From JAFGQJ01 sp964495755 (GTDB taxonomy: Bacteria > Spirochaetota > Spirochaetia > SZUA-6 > DRHE01): 13,321 nt of DNA. Position 1 is the stretch's first letter. Each line of letters begins with the position of its first letter. Both the position numbers and the translations under genes were made by a program. The DNA lies in NCBI GenBank assembly GCA_964495755.1, contig CAZBXU010000104.1:1-13321 (forward strand), in the 5' to 3' direction. The notes below the pieces were generated by a model. The model searched no databases. It was not told the DNA's origin and was given only the letters and a program-made list of their open reading frames with translations. This document shows, in pieces, positions 1 through 7,036 of the stretch.

Positions 1-49
1 TTCATATTGTATTTGCGATCGATGGAATAGACAAACAGAGGACAAAAGA

Positions 50-142
50 ATGACCTGTCCGATTTGTAAACATGACATGCCTGGAACGGGAGCTGCCCGA
101 GTTGACCCAACCGGGATCGCGATAGGAGCATCGGCAAGATGA
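50..142 (+). CDS. Possible 30-aa CPIC-motif small protein or leader peptide
   Basis: A short open frame starts at an ATG preceded by AGAGGA at 38-43, a good Shine-Dalgarno at normal distance. It encodes 30 residues with a Cys-Pro-Ile-Cys knuckle at residues 3-6 and a His at residue 8, then a glycine- and alanine-rich tail. Its TGA overlaps the ATG of the downstream transporter as ATGA, the arrangement used for translational coupling. The CPIC pair resembles half of a zinc ribbon, but there is no second pair. It may be a genuine small protein, a leader peptide coupling translation into the transporter, or the stub of a longer decayed gene. Real translation is not proven. Confidence 0.35.
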   Translation: MTCPICKHDMPGTGAARVDPTGIAIGASAR

Positions 143-1083
143 GCCACGCCGTGCTGTCGGTGCTGATGGCCTTCCTCGGCTACTCGCTGCACAATATCGC
201 CCAGGCGACCCAGAAGATTGGGCTTTCGGCGATGAAACGAAGCAAGTACCGCGGCTTGAGCATCTGGACCGGCGCGACGGTCGCCACCACGATCTCCAGC
301 CTCATCATTCTGTACGCCGTGTCACTGGGCAACGTCGCCACCGTGGGGGCGATGGCCGGTTCCGGACTGATGTCCCTCACGCTGTTCTCCAGGGTCGTCA
401 TGAAGGAGAGAATCGGCAAAGCGGGGCTGGCCGGCCTGTCCGCCATCATCCTGGCCACGGTCCTCATCGGCATCACCACGACCGAGTCGAAACCGCCTGC
501 TATCACCGTCGGGGTGCTGTTCGCCTCACTCGGGGGACTCAGCGCGGTGGCGATCATCCTCTGGCTGGTGCTGAGCAGAAGCGGGCGGGGCCTCGGCATC
601 CTCTTCGGGATGTTCGCCGGCGTGCTCGGCGGATTCATCCCCGTTTTCCAGAAGGTTGCGACCTCGGGGATCGGCAGAGACCACTCCCTTGTCGTGCGCT
701 TTCTCCCTCCCGAATCTGCAGCAGCCGCCGATCCGGTGTTCACCGCACTCCTTCGCAAGGCGCTGGAACTGTTCGCCAATCCGTATGCGCTGACCTGGAT
801 AGCTCTCTCGATCATTTCCATGGTCATCCTCCAATTCGCCTACACGAAAAATCAGGTAATCCGGGTCATTCCCGCTTTCTCGGCGATGATCGTGGCGCTT
901 CCCGTGCTGGGCGGTCTGGTCCTCTTTCACGAGTCGATCCCAGGCCTTCAGTGGCTGGGTATCCTGCTGATTTTCGCCGGCGTGTTTCTGCTTACGCTAA
1001 AGCTGGGGGGAGGGAAGCGCCGGCAAGGCGGCGGGGACTCAAGTGACCCCCGGGAGCGAGAAGAGGGCGGAGGATTCTCTTGA
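139..1083 (+). CDS. Multi-pass membrane transporter, DMT superfamily / NIPA-like
   Basis: A 314-residue hydrophobic protein with about nine or ten predicted membrane helices (roughly residues 4-24, 43-63, 70-88, 96-112, 121-145, 149-170, 215-235, 242-262, 268-288). The stretch around residues 64-115, with LGNVATVGAM, a later KERIGKAG loop and an ATVLIG helix, follows the pattern of drug/metabolite (EamA) and NIPA-type magnesium transporters, where a conserved KER-like loop joins two helices. A soluble loop at about residues 175-210 splits the two halves. The tail after residue 290 is Gly/Arg/Glu-rich and probably cytoplasmic. The start ATG has an AGGAG at 124-128 and overlaps the stop of a 30-codon frame. 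The substrate cannot be read from the sequence; the membrane transporter call is firm, the subfamily is not. Confidence 0.8.
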   Translation: MSHAVLSVLMAFLGYSLHNIAQATQKIGLSAMKRSKYRGLSIWTGATVATTISSLIILYAVSLGNVATVGAMAGSGLMSLTLFSRVVMKERIGKAGLAGLSAIILATVLIGITTTESKPPAITVGVLFASLGGLSAVAIILWLVLSRSGRGLGILFGMFAGVLGGFIPVFQKVATSGIGRDHSLVVRFLPPESAAAADPVFTALLRKALELFANPYALTWIALSIISMVILQFAYTKNQVIRVIPAFSAMIVALPVLGGLVLFHESIPGLQWLGILLIFAGVFLLTLKLGGGKRRQGGGDSSDPREREEGGGFS

Positions 1084-1123
1084 CCTTTTCCGGCTCGATG
1101 ATCACGGCAAGAAATCGCAGCGG

Positions 1124-1140
1124 CGCACCGCCCGGGTGCG
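1124..1140. terminator. Candidate bidirectional terminator hairpin between convergent genes
   Basis: The 61-bp gap between the convergent transporter and propeller genes holds a perfect 6-bp inverted repeat, CGCACC and GGTGCG, around the 5-nt loop GCCCG. It lies 4 bp from the stop codon of the minus-strand gene. Neither side has a clear T-run, so a classical intrinsic terminator is only weakly supported; the position is the main argument. Confidence 0.35.
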
Positions 1141-1144
1141 AAAC

Positions 1145-2437
1145 TCAGTACACCTCTTCCAGGACGTAGAAGTAGTTCCTGTCCGTACCGAAGACCATCC
1201 ACTTGCCGGCGATGACCGGTGCGCTGAGCAGAGCTCCCTCCAGCTCCATCTCCCAGAGCAGCCGCCCGTTCTTGGCGGCCAGACAGACCAGTCGTGGTTT
1301 TTTAAAGGCCTCGTCTCCCTCGATTCCGAAGTAGATCCTGTTTCCTGCCACGGTCGGGGCGCTGGAAGTGGGCAGATCGAAGGAGCGGGTCCAGGCCAGG
1401 GCGCCGTTTCCCGTCTGAAAAGCCCGTACCAGGGTGTCGCCGCTGGTGTAGATGACCAGGTTTCGCCAGATCGCAGGAGCCAGGTAGTCGAGGAGCTTCA
1501 TGTTTTGAGAAAACATAGCTTGCGAATCGACGCGGAACATCTCTCCCCAGTCGGAGAGATCCGAGTACTTCCAAATCATTTCCCCGGTCTCCCGTTTGAA
1601 GGCGTAGTAATCGAAGTTCCAGTATTCCCCCCGGTAGGTGGCCGTAGAGAAGTACAGGAGATCTCCTTTCAGGGCGGGAAAGGAGTACCAGACCGCCTGA
1701 AACAGCGAGGTATCGAGAATCCACAGGTAGGCTCTCTCGTTCAAATCGAAGGCGCCGAAGGCGTTGGGACGGGTGGGCGGTCCGGGGGCGAAGTACAGTA
1801 CATCCTCGTACACCTGGAAAGTATTGTAGTGCCATACCGGGTTGGGAAGGGTGAACAGTTCCGTGCCGTCCGGGGTGACGAAATAGGCCGTGCCCCCGTC
1901 GCTGGTGAAGATGATGAAATCCTCGTAGCCGACGATCGACGATTGAACCGTTGAATCCGTTTGGAAAGCCCAGACCTCGGTGCCGTCTTCCTGGGAAACG
2001 GCGTAGAGTTTGCCCACGTTGTTGCCGAAGTAGACGTTCTGCCCGTCGGCAAAGGGGATCGAGTTGATCGCCCCTTTGGTCTTGAAGACCCAGTTCATAT
2101 ATCCGCTTTCGATATCCAGCGCGTAGAAGTTTCCGTCCGTAGATCCGAAGTAGATCGTGTTGCCCAGGACCACGGGATTATTGAAGGCGTAGGTCGGTTC
2201 CGCTTCCAGTTGAAGCTGAAGCTTCCATTTGGCTGCCAGGGGCGGTCTCAGGGCGTTGGCGGTATAGCCCCGGCCCTGCCGACCGCGGAACATCACCCAG
2301 TCAGAGCGGTGTCGGCAGGCAGCAAGCCCAAGCAGAGCGGAAAGCCCAAGCAGGCTGACTGCGACGATCGGGAGCAGGCGAGCCAGGCGGAACAGTACGG
2401 CCCGGACGTTGATCCTGTGCGGTGATGCTGCACTCAC
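1145..2437 (-). CDS. PQQ-type beta-propeller lipoprotein, last gene of MoxR operon
   Basis: A 430-residue protein with a basic, hydrophobic N-terminus (residues 12-40) and a lipobox LAAC with Cys41, so a signal-peptidase-II lipoprotein is likely. The rest is a series of about seven beta-blade repeats with the PQQ_2/BamB-like signature: blocks such as IYFGSTDGNFYALD (about residues 94-107) followed by a Gly...Trp step, recurring to the end (final block WMVFGTDRNYFYVLE). No catalytic quinoprotein residues are recognisable; such propellers usually act as protein-interaction scaffolds in the periplasm or at the outer membrane. The start is GTG, overlapping the stop of the upstream transglutaminase as GTGA, with an AAAGGG 12-17 nt upstream. 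It closes a four-gene operon, which suggests an extracytoplasmic partner for the transglutaminase. Confidence 0.88.
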   Translation of the reverse strand: MSAASPHRINVRAVLFRLARLLPIVAVSLLGLSALLGLAACRHRSDWVMFRGRQGRGYTANALRPPLAAKWKLQLQLEAEPTYAFNNPVVLGNTIYFGSTDGNFYALDIESGYMNWVFKTKGAINSIPFADGQNVYFGNNVGKLYAVSQEDGTEVWAFQTDSTVQSSIVGYEDFIIFTSDGGTAYFVTPDGTELFTLPNPVWHYNTFQVYEDVLYFAPGPPTRPNAFGAFDLNERAYLWILDTSLFQAVWYSFPALKGDLLYFSTATYRGEYWNFDYYAFKRETGEMIWKYSDLSDWGEMFRVDSQAMFSQNMKLLDYLAPAIWRNLVIYTSGDTLVRAFQTGNGALAWTRSFDLPTSSAPTVAGNRIYFGIEGDEAFKKPRLVCLAAKNGRLLWEMELEGALLSAPVIAGKWMVFGTDRNYFYVLEEVY

Positions 2438-4662
2438 GAGTAGTACAACCCTTTCAGGCTGAAGGTCCGCTGCAGAGCGGCCAGAAGCCCGGGACGCCTG
2501 CTTGCCTCGAGGATCTCCCTAAAGCTTCCCCGCAGAGCTGCCCAGGCTGCGGCTCGCTCGCTGTCGCTCACCGTTTCCCGGAAACGCAGCATGGTGTAGA
2601 TTTCTGCGAATCGGATGAGCTCCGGGTGGTCTTCCGCATATTCTACGGGAGTCAGGAAGGGTCTCTTCACCTCGAATCCCCGCACGGCCAGCTTGATGAG
2701 CAGGAGCGTATATAGGGCTTTTAACCCGCGGAGACCCTGCCGTCGAGCCACCGTCTTCAGGTATATCTCACGGGCGAAGCGGAAAATGTAGATCCCCAGC
2801 AGGGTCAATACCGCCAGAACGAGAAGGAACTGTAGGGCCAGGAGCCAGGGGAATCTGAAGACCCTGCGCTCCACTTGCTCACCCTGAATCAGGGGGATCA
2901 CCACGTTCATCGAGTTCGGGTTGCGTCCCGGCGGCGGCGGAAGGGCGAAGGCGGTAGACTCGAAGTCCACCCAGCCGAAGGAAGGGATATATACCTGTAT
3001 CCAGGAGTGACGCTGGGCCGTTGTTACCAGGTACAGATTCCGGAACGGGTATTCTTGGAGCGCAGGGATAGCTTCCCTCAGCATGAACAGTCCTCGCAGG
3101 TGGGCAAAGCTCTGCAGATCCCGAGAGGCGAGATAGCCGGTCACCACCCGTGCAGGGATTCCCGCCAGGCGAAGAAGGATCGCCGCGGTGTTGGAAAACT
3201 CGGTGCAGTCTCCCTGCCTCTTCTCCGTGAGGAAGTGCTCCATCTTACCCACCGAAGTGGTGTCGTCGAAGCCGATGTCGTACTGAAAGCTGGAGAAGCT
3301 CTTCAGGATCGCCTCGATCCGTTCGTAGTAGCCTGTTCTCTCGCCCACCGCCTCCTCGAGGAAGGTGGAGAAGGTCTGCCGGCGTTCCTCGGACAGGGGG
3401 ATCTGGAGGAAGGGGCTCATACGGATCCGATCCGCCTGGCTCAAACCCGGGATCGCAGCCCAATCACGCGGTCCGGAGCGGCTGATCTGGGAAGCGGCCG
3501 TGTAGGAGTACTGAAAGGGATTGTACTCCCGCTTGAGCACCGTAGGTTCGATGCTTTGCGGTCGGAAGGGAAGATAGCGTTCCGGCAGGGTGGAGAAGTA
3601 GGTAATTTCGGTGCTCCGGCGCAGCCGTTCATTCGGCAGATCCTGGTTTTTCCAGGTTTCCAGAAAGCGGAGGTAGGTCAGCTCGTTCAGGGGCTCGTCC
3701 CTGGTAAAGAGAAATCCAGCCTCAGGGTCGAAATCACCAAAGTAGGCATCCGCAGCGTACACAGGTTCGACCGGGCTGGCCAGGACCATCACGGCGTACT
3801 GTTTGCTGTCCGCTCCCTGTTCCAGCCCCGCTTCGTTCCACTGATCCGAAGGGATTCCTTCGAGAGCGTTCTTGCCGCTCTGGCCCGGCTTCCCTTCGGT
3901 AGAATCCCTTCCACCTTGCTGCTCGCCCGGCAGCTCCAGCCATTCCCCATCCTCTGAGAGGAGGTTTCCCCCGGGCCAGCCCGGACCTTGTTCGTCTAGA
4001 GGCACCGGCTTGGGTTTGATATCTCTTTCGATCCGATTCAGGGCGATCGAGTGGCTTACAAAGTCGGGAGGCAGGATAAAACTTACTACCAGAAAAAGCG
4101 GTACGGCGATCAGGAGGAACAGGACCACCTCCCGTACACCCCGCTTGTTTCCTCTGGTGTGAAACACACTCAGGTACAGCACGATGCCGTGCAGGAGAAA
4201 AGCAAGGGGAATGAGAATGAGAATGGCCTGGGTTATCCCGTTGGCCTGGCGGGCGAGCTCTTCGGAAGCCCTCGAGAAGCTCAATATCCTGTAGGCGATG
4301 ACTGCGAGAAGAAAGGGTTCCAGCACAGCCACTGAGCGGCCGAACCCGTCTGTCTTGAACACGAGTGTGGTGAGAACGAAGGCGGCCACCGCGCCGAGCG
4401 CATAAAGCAGGGTGGAAAGCTCGAGGCCGGCGATAACAAGGACGAAAATTCCGATCGGAGCGACCGCAGCAAGCAACCAGGTACGAATCCGAAAACGCGG
4501 CGGGCAGAGATAGAAGGCGATGAACATTTCTGCAGGGATGAGCAGAAATGTGAAGATCAGTCCCACCCGATCGTAGGGCACTACGATGGCCGGATGCAGG
4601 ATCGGCAGGGCAAAGGTGATCAGGTACAGGGCAAGCCGGGAAAAAAAGAGAAATATTTTCAT
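2434..4662 (-). CDS. TgpA-like membrane transglutaminase/protease-fold protein
   Basis: A 742-residue protein. Residues 1-200 contain about six or seven membrane helices; 215-290 is a Pro/Gly/charged linker; 430-575 is a transglutaminase-core domain; 605-628 is a further membrane helix; and 640-720 is a cytoplasmic tail resembling DUF4129. The catalytic triad is visible: Cys486 in GDCTEF, His552 in RHSWIQVY and Asp566 in WVDFEST. This is the order seen in TgpA-type proteins, whose core faces the periplasm and may cross-link, cleave or otherwise remodel envelope proteins or peptidoglycan-linked substrates; the substrate is not deducible here. The ATG directly abuts the DUF58 stop codon, with GAGGG inside the end of that gene as ribosome-binding site. 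Co-occurrence with MoxR and DUF58 genes is a known association of this family. Confidence 0.92.
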   Translation of the reverse strand: MKIFLFFSRLALYLITFALPILHPAIVVPYDRVGLIFTFLLIPAEMFIAFYLCPPRFRIRTWLLAAVAPIGIFVLVIAGLELSTLLYALGAVAAFVLTTLVFKTDGFGRSVAVLEPFLLAVIAYRILSFSRASEELARQANGITQAILILIPLAFLLHGIVLYLSVFHTRGNKRGVREVVLFLLIAVPLFLVVSFILPPDFVSHSIALNRIERDIKPKPVPLDEQGPGWPGGNLLSEDGEWLELPGEQQGGRDSTEGKPGQSGKNALEGIPSDQWNEAGLEQGADSKQYAVMVLASPVEPVYAADAYFGDFDPEAGFLFTRDEPLNELTYLRFLETWKNQDLPNERLRRSTEITYFSTLPERYLPFRPQSIEPTVLKREYNPFQYSYTAASQISRSGPRDWAAIPGLSQADRIRMSPFLQIPLSEERRQTFSTFLEEAVGERTGYYERIEAILKSFSSFQYDIGFDDTTSVGKMEHFLTEKRQGDCTEFSNTAAILLRLAGIPARVVTGYLASRDLQSFAHLRGLFMLREAIPALQEYPFRNLYLVTTAQRHSWIQVYIPSFGWVDFESTAFALPPPPGRNPNSMNVVIPLIQGEQVERRVFRFPWLLALQFLLVLAVLTLLGIYIFRFAREIYLKTVARRQGLRGLKALYTLLLIKLAVRGFEVKRPFLTPVEYAEDHPELIRFAEIYTMLRFRETVSDSERAAAWAALRGSFREILEASRRPGLLAALQRTFSLKGLYYS

Positions 4663-5985
4663 CTACAGTACCCTCACGGACAACGCTTCCTCCTCCAGCC
4701 TTCCAAGGGTGGGGGAGGACACACGGGGAGCCTTAAGCCCCGGCTCCTTGCGCAAGACCCAGGATCCGGGCAAACAGGCACAGCCCGGTTGAAACAGCAC
4801 CACCGCTGTGCTTTCGCCGTCTTGTCCTGCTTCTTCAGCGGTGGTTCGAAAAACGTACTGTCGGGCCTGAGCCTGGGCGGATAGAAAGGCGGGCAGGCCG
4901 CGGTCGAAAGCCGTGGTAAAGATGAACAGTTCTTCCTCGGCGGGGGTCTGAAACACCGCCCCCGCTTCCCTCTGAAAAAAGACCCCGGGAAGCTCCCAGC
5001 CGAAGCGCTCGATGTCCTCATCGCTTTGAAGAAGCCAGTTACCGCTTGCGGAGGTGATGCGAAAGTGCATCTCCGGGTGTTCCTGGTTCATGCTACGAAG
5101 GAAGGCCATCAGCCAGCTCTTTATGATGTTCAGGTGTATGATCGAATCCAGATTCTCCCGTTCCTTCTCCCGGAAGTTGCGAAAGACAACGGGCAGGACC
5201 GTGGTTTTTTCCTGAGTCACCGGGGATATGCGGGTGATCAGTTTATCCAAACGGCTGGAGACCTTCCAGTTGATATCCCGGAAGCGATCTCCCGGCAGGT
5301 ACTCCCGCATGTAGTATTTCTCTTCCTCAGAGCTTCGTTTCCGGCTGGTCTCTTCAAAACCGACAGATGGCTCCGGTACCGGGATGCTCTTCTGGGTGAA
5401 GGAGGCCGGCTGAACCGCCAGCTTCCGCGAAAGTTCCTCACCGAAACGGGCACGGCTCAGGCCGAAGATGTCCCTCACCGCGAAACCTCCGGTACAGGTG
5501 AACGTACCACAGAGGGGAAAGTACAAGCCAATGGGGTGGCGTGTGCCCTGGGCAAAGGAGATTTCCCGCCGCATCCGCAGGATCGCCTTTCGGCCTACCT
5601 TGAGAGTTCCGCTGACGGCAAAATGAACGCGGAAGAAGGGCAGGGTGCGCATCGAATCGGTGATCAGGGCTTGACTTAAGCCCGTCCGACGAGCCTGCAG
5701 AGCAACGGAGGAATCCCAATGCCAATGCGCCTGTCCGCGCCGAAAGGTATTGGCCTGAAGCCCGGATGTAACCGAAAGCGCGGTGAGCACAAATAGAGCC
5801 AGCAGGGCGAGGAGTACGCTATAGGGATTTTCCTGGGCCAGACCCCGTCCCAACAGGTACAGGGCTGCGACGAGCAGCAGAGAACCGGCCAGAGTCAGCG
5901 GGTAGTGGAAGAGAAAACTCTCCAGCCAGCGTCGGAAGGTCGACCGAATGGAAGGGTTGCGGGTCCTGACCGGAGGTTCGTTCAT
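4663..5985 (-). CDS. DUF58 family membrane-anchored protein
   Basis: A 440-residue protein with two membrane helices near the N-terminus (about residues 29-47 and 55-75), followed by a mostly soluble region. The DUF58 signature is clear at residues 224-251: YYMREYLPGDRFRDINWK, then a short loop and RLDKLITRI. DUF58 proteins are often encoded next to MoxR ATPases and are thought to be their clients or adaptors, with a von Willebrand A-like fold. Here the segment after the signature (TTVLPVVFRN, about residues 261-270) lacks the DxSxS-type metal-binding loop that many relatives carry, so a MIDAS metal site is unlikely. The ATG overlaps the MoxR stop as ATGA and has no Shine-Dalgarno of its own, so it is probably translated by coupling. 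Confidence 0.92.
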   Translation of the reverse strand: MNEPPVRTRNPSIRSTFRRWLESFLFHYPLTLAGSLLLVAALYLLGRGLAQENPYSVLLALLALFVLTALSVTSGLQANTFRRGQAHWHWDSSVALQARRTGLSQALITDSMRTLPFFRVHFAVSGTLKVGRKAILRMRREISFAQGTRHPIGLYFPLCGTFTCTGGFAVRDIFGLSRARFGEELSRKLAVQPASFTQKSIPVPEPSVGFEETSRKRSSEEEKYYMREYLPGDRFRDINWKVSSRLDKLITRISPVTQEKTTVLPVVFRNFREKERENLDSIIHLNIIKSWLMAFLRSMNQEHPEMHFRITSASGNWLLQSDEDIERFGWELPGVFFQREAGAVFQTPAEEELFIFTTAFDRGLPAFLSAQAQARQYVFRTTAEEAGQDGESTAVVLFQPGCACLPGSWVLRKEPGLKAPRVSSPTLGRLEEEALSVRVL

Positions 5986-6995
5986 ACCGTGACGGGAACG
6001 GTTTTAAGGATCTCCTCGAGAAGGGGTATGGAGGACTGGGAGGCATCCTGCATCACCAGGCGGTGGGATACCGCAGGCAGGAAGATCTCTTTTACCAGAT
6101 CGATCGTCACGTAGTCCTGTCCCCGCAGCAGGGCTACGGCGCGGGCCAGTCGGGACACTTTGACCCCGGTGCGGGGACTGGCTCCCATCAGCACATCTGG
6201 GTGATGTCGGGTCTGCCGGATGCAGGTAACGATATAATCGATGATATCCGGGTGGATGCCCACGCTGTCCACCAGCTTCTGCCACTGCAGCATCTCGGTG
6301 GAGGTCACCGCCGGGGCGAAACGGCTCCAGGCGTCGTCCCGACCGTGCTGTTTGATGATCGCCGCTTCATCCCGGGAATCGGGATAGCCCATGGACAGCT
6401 GCACCATGAAACGGTCCAACTGCGGTGCGGGAAGGGGGAACAGATGAACCCCTTTGAGGTTCATCGTGGCAATGATGAAGAAGGGATCGGGAAGCTCGTA
6501 GGTTTTGCTCTCCACGGTGACGGTCTGTTCCTCCATGGCCTGAAAGAAAGAGCCTTGAGTCTTTGGTGTCAGCAGGTTGATCTCGTCGCAGAGAACGTAG
6601 TGAGCGAAGATCGGACCGCGAATAAAGGCCAGACGGTTGGAGGTGCCGAGAAAGCGGCTGAAGCCCAGGATGTCCTGAGGCAGCAGGTCTACGGTGCACT
6701 GAATGCGGCTGAAGTGCTTGATCCTGCGACTGTCCTTCGAGGAGTCATCCTGCACCCATTGAATCGATCCGGCCAGAGCTCTGGCCAAGGAAGTCTTTCC
6801 GACTCCATGGGAATCGGCCAGCATTACGTGACCGCCGGCGATCTGAGCGGCGGTGATATATTCCAGCTTGTGGGTATCGATATAGATAACTGATTTGATG
6901 TTTTCGATAAGGCGGGCTACACCCTGGCGTACAGCCTGAGCCGATCCGGCCGCCGCCGTATCAATAACCGATTCTTTATCGGCGGTATTCTTCAT
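5982..6995 (-). CDS. MoxR-family AAA+ ATPase
   Basis: A 337-residue AAA+ protein of the MoxR branch, of normal length. Visible motifs: Walker A region at residues 61-68 (DSHGVGKT), Walker B VLCDEIN at 134-140, the MoxR hallmark PKTQGSFFQAMEEQ at 144-157, sensor 1 ATMN at 176-179, the PLPAPQLDRF segment with its likely arginine finger Arg195, and sensor 2 GASPRTG at 271-277. MoxR ATPases act as chaperone-like remodelers for partner proteins, often containing VWA or DUF58 domains. Odd point: the first Gly of the Walker A motif is Asp61, although the Lys and Thr that bind phosphate remain. It is the first gene of the operon. The start ATG sits 9 nt after a -10-like hexamer and has no Shine-Dalgarno, so the mRNA may be leaderless. 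Confidence 0.94.
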   Translation of the reverse strand: MKNTADKESVIDTAAAGSAQAVRQGVARLIENIKSVIYIDTHKLEYITAAQIAGGHVMLADSHGVGKTSLARALAGSIQWVQDDSSKDSRRIKHFSRIQCTVDLLPQDILGFSRFLGTSNRLAFIRGPIFAHYVLCDEINLLTPKTQGSFFQAMEEQTVTVESKTYELPDPFFIIATMNLKGVHLFPLPAPQLDRFMVQLSMGYPDSRDEAAIIKQHGRDDAWSRFAPAVTSTEMLQWQKLVDSVGIHPDIIDYIVTCIRQTRHHPDVLMGASPRTGVKVSRLARAVALLRGQDYVTIDLVKEIFLPAVSHRLVMQDASQSSIPLLEEILKTVPVTV

Positions 6996-7001
6996 GCAGC
7001 A

Positions 7002-7030
7002 TTGAAAATAGGAGAATTGACGATTAAAGT
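7002..7030 (+). promoter_or_regulatory. Sigma70-type promoter for the DNA methyltransferase
   Basis: TTGAAA (7002-7007) and TAAAGT (7025-7030) with a 17-nt spacer; the ATG follows 6 nt after the -10 box. It is interleaved with the minus-strand promoter, so polymerase binding in the two directions should be mutually exclusive. The -10 match is only 4 of 6. Confidence 0.42.
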
Positions 7031-7033
7031 CAA
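7005..7033 (-). promoter_or_regulatory. Sigma70-type promoter for the MoxR operon
   Basis: On the minus strand, TTGACT (7033-7028) and TATTTT (7010-7005) are separated by exactly 17 nt. The -10 box ends 9 nt before the moxR ATG, so a start 6-8 nt downstream would give almost no leader. It overlaps the divergent methyltransferase promoter. Confidence 0.55.
7017..7033. repeat. Inverted repeat TTGAC-N7-GTCAA, possible operator
   Basis: A perfect 5-bp inverted repeat with a 7-bp centre lies between the two divergent start codons. It includes the -35 box of the moxR promoter and overlaps the -10 box of the methyltransferase promoter. A regulator bound here would affect both transcripts. It may also simply reflect the TTGAC character of a -35 element. 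Confidence 0.3.
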
Positions 7034-7036
7034 CAT

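Noticed and set aside
1..30. Nine open codons ending in TAG, possibly the tail of an upstream gene
   Set aside because: Too short to recognise; one open frame of this length at a window edge is expected by chance.
1043..1954. 303-codon plus-strand open frame
   Set aside because: It lies antisense across the propeller lipoprotein gene and has no domain or membrane pattern; it is a shadow of GC-rich codons.
2875..3957. 360-codon plus-strand open frame
   Set aside because: Antisense to the transglutaminase gene, whose catalytic motifs are all in the other strand's frame.
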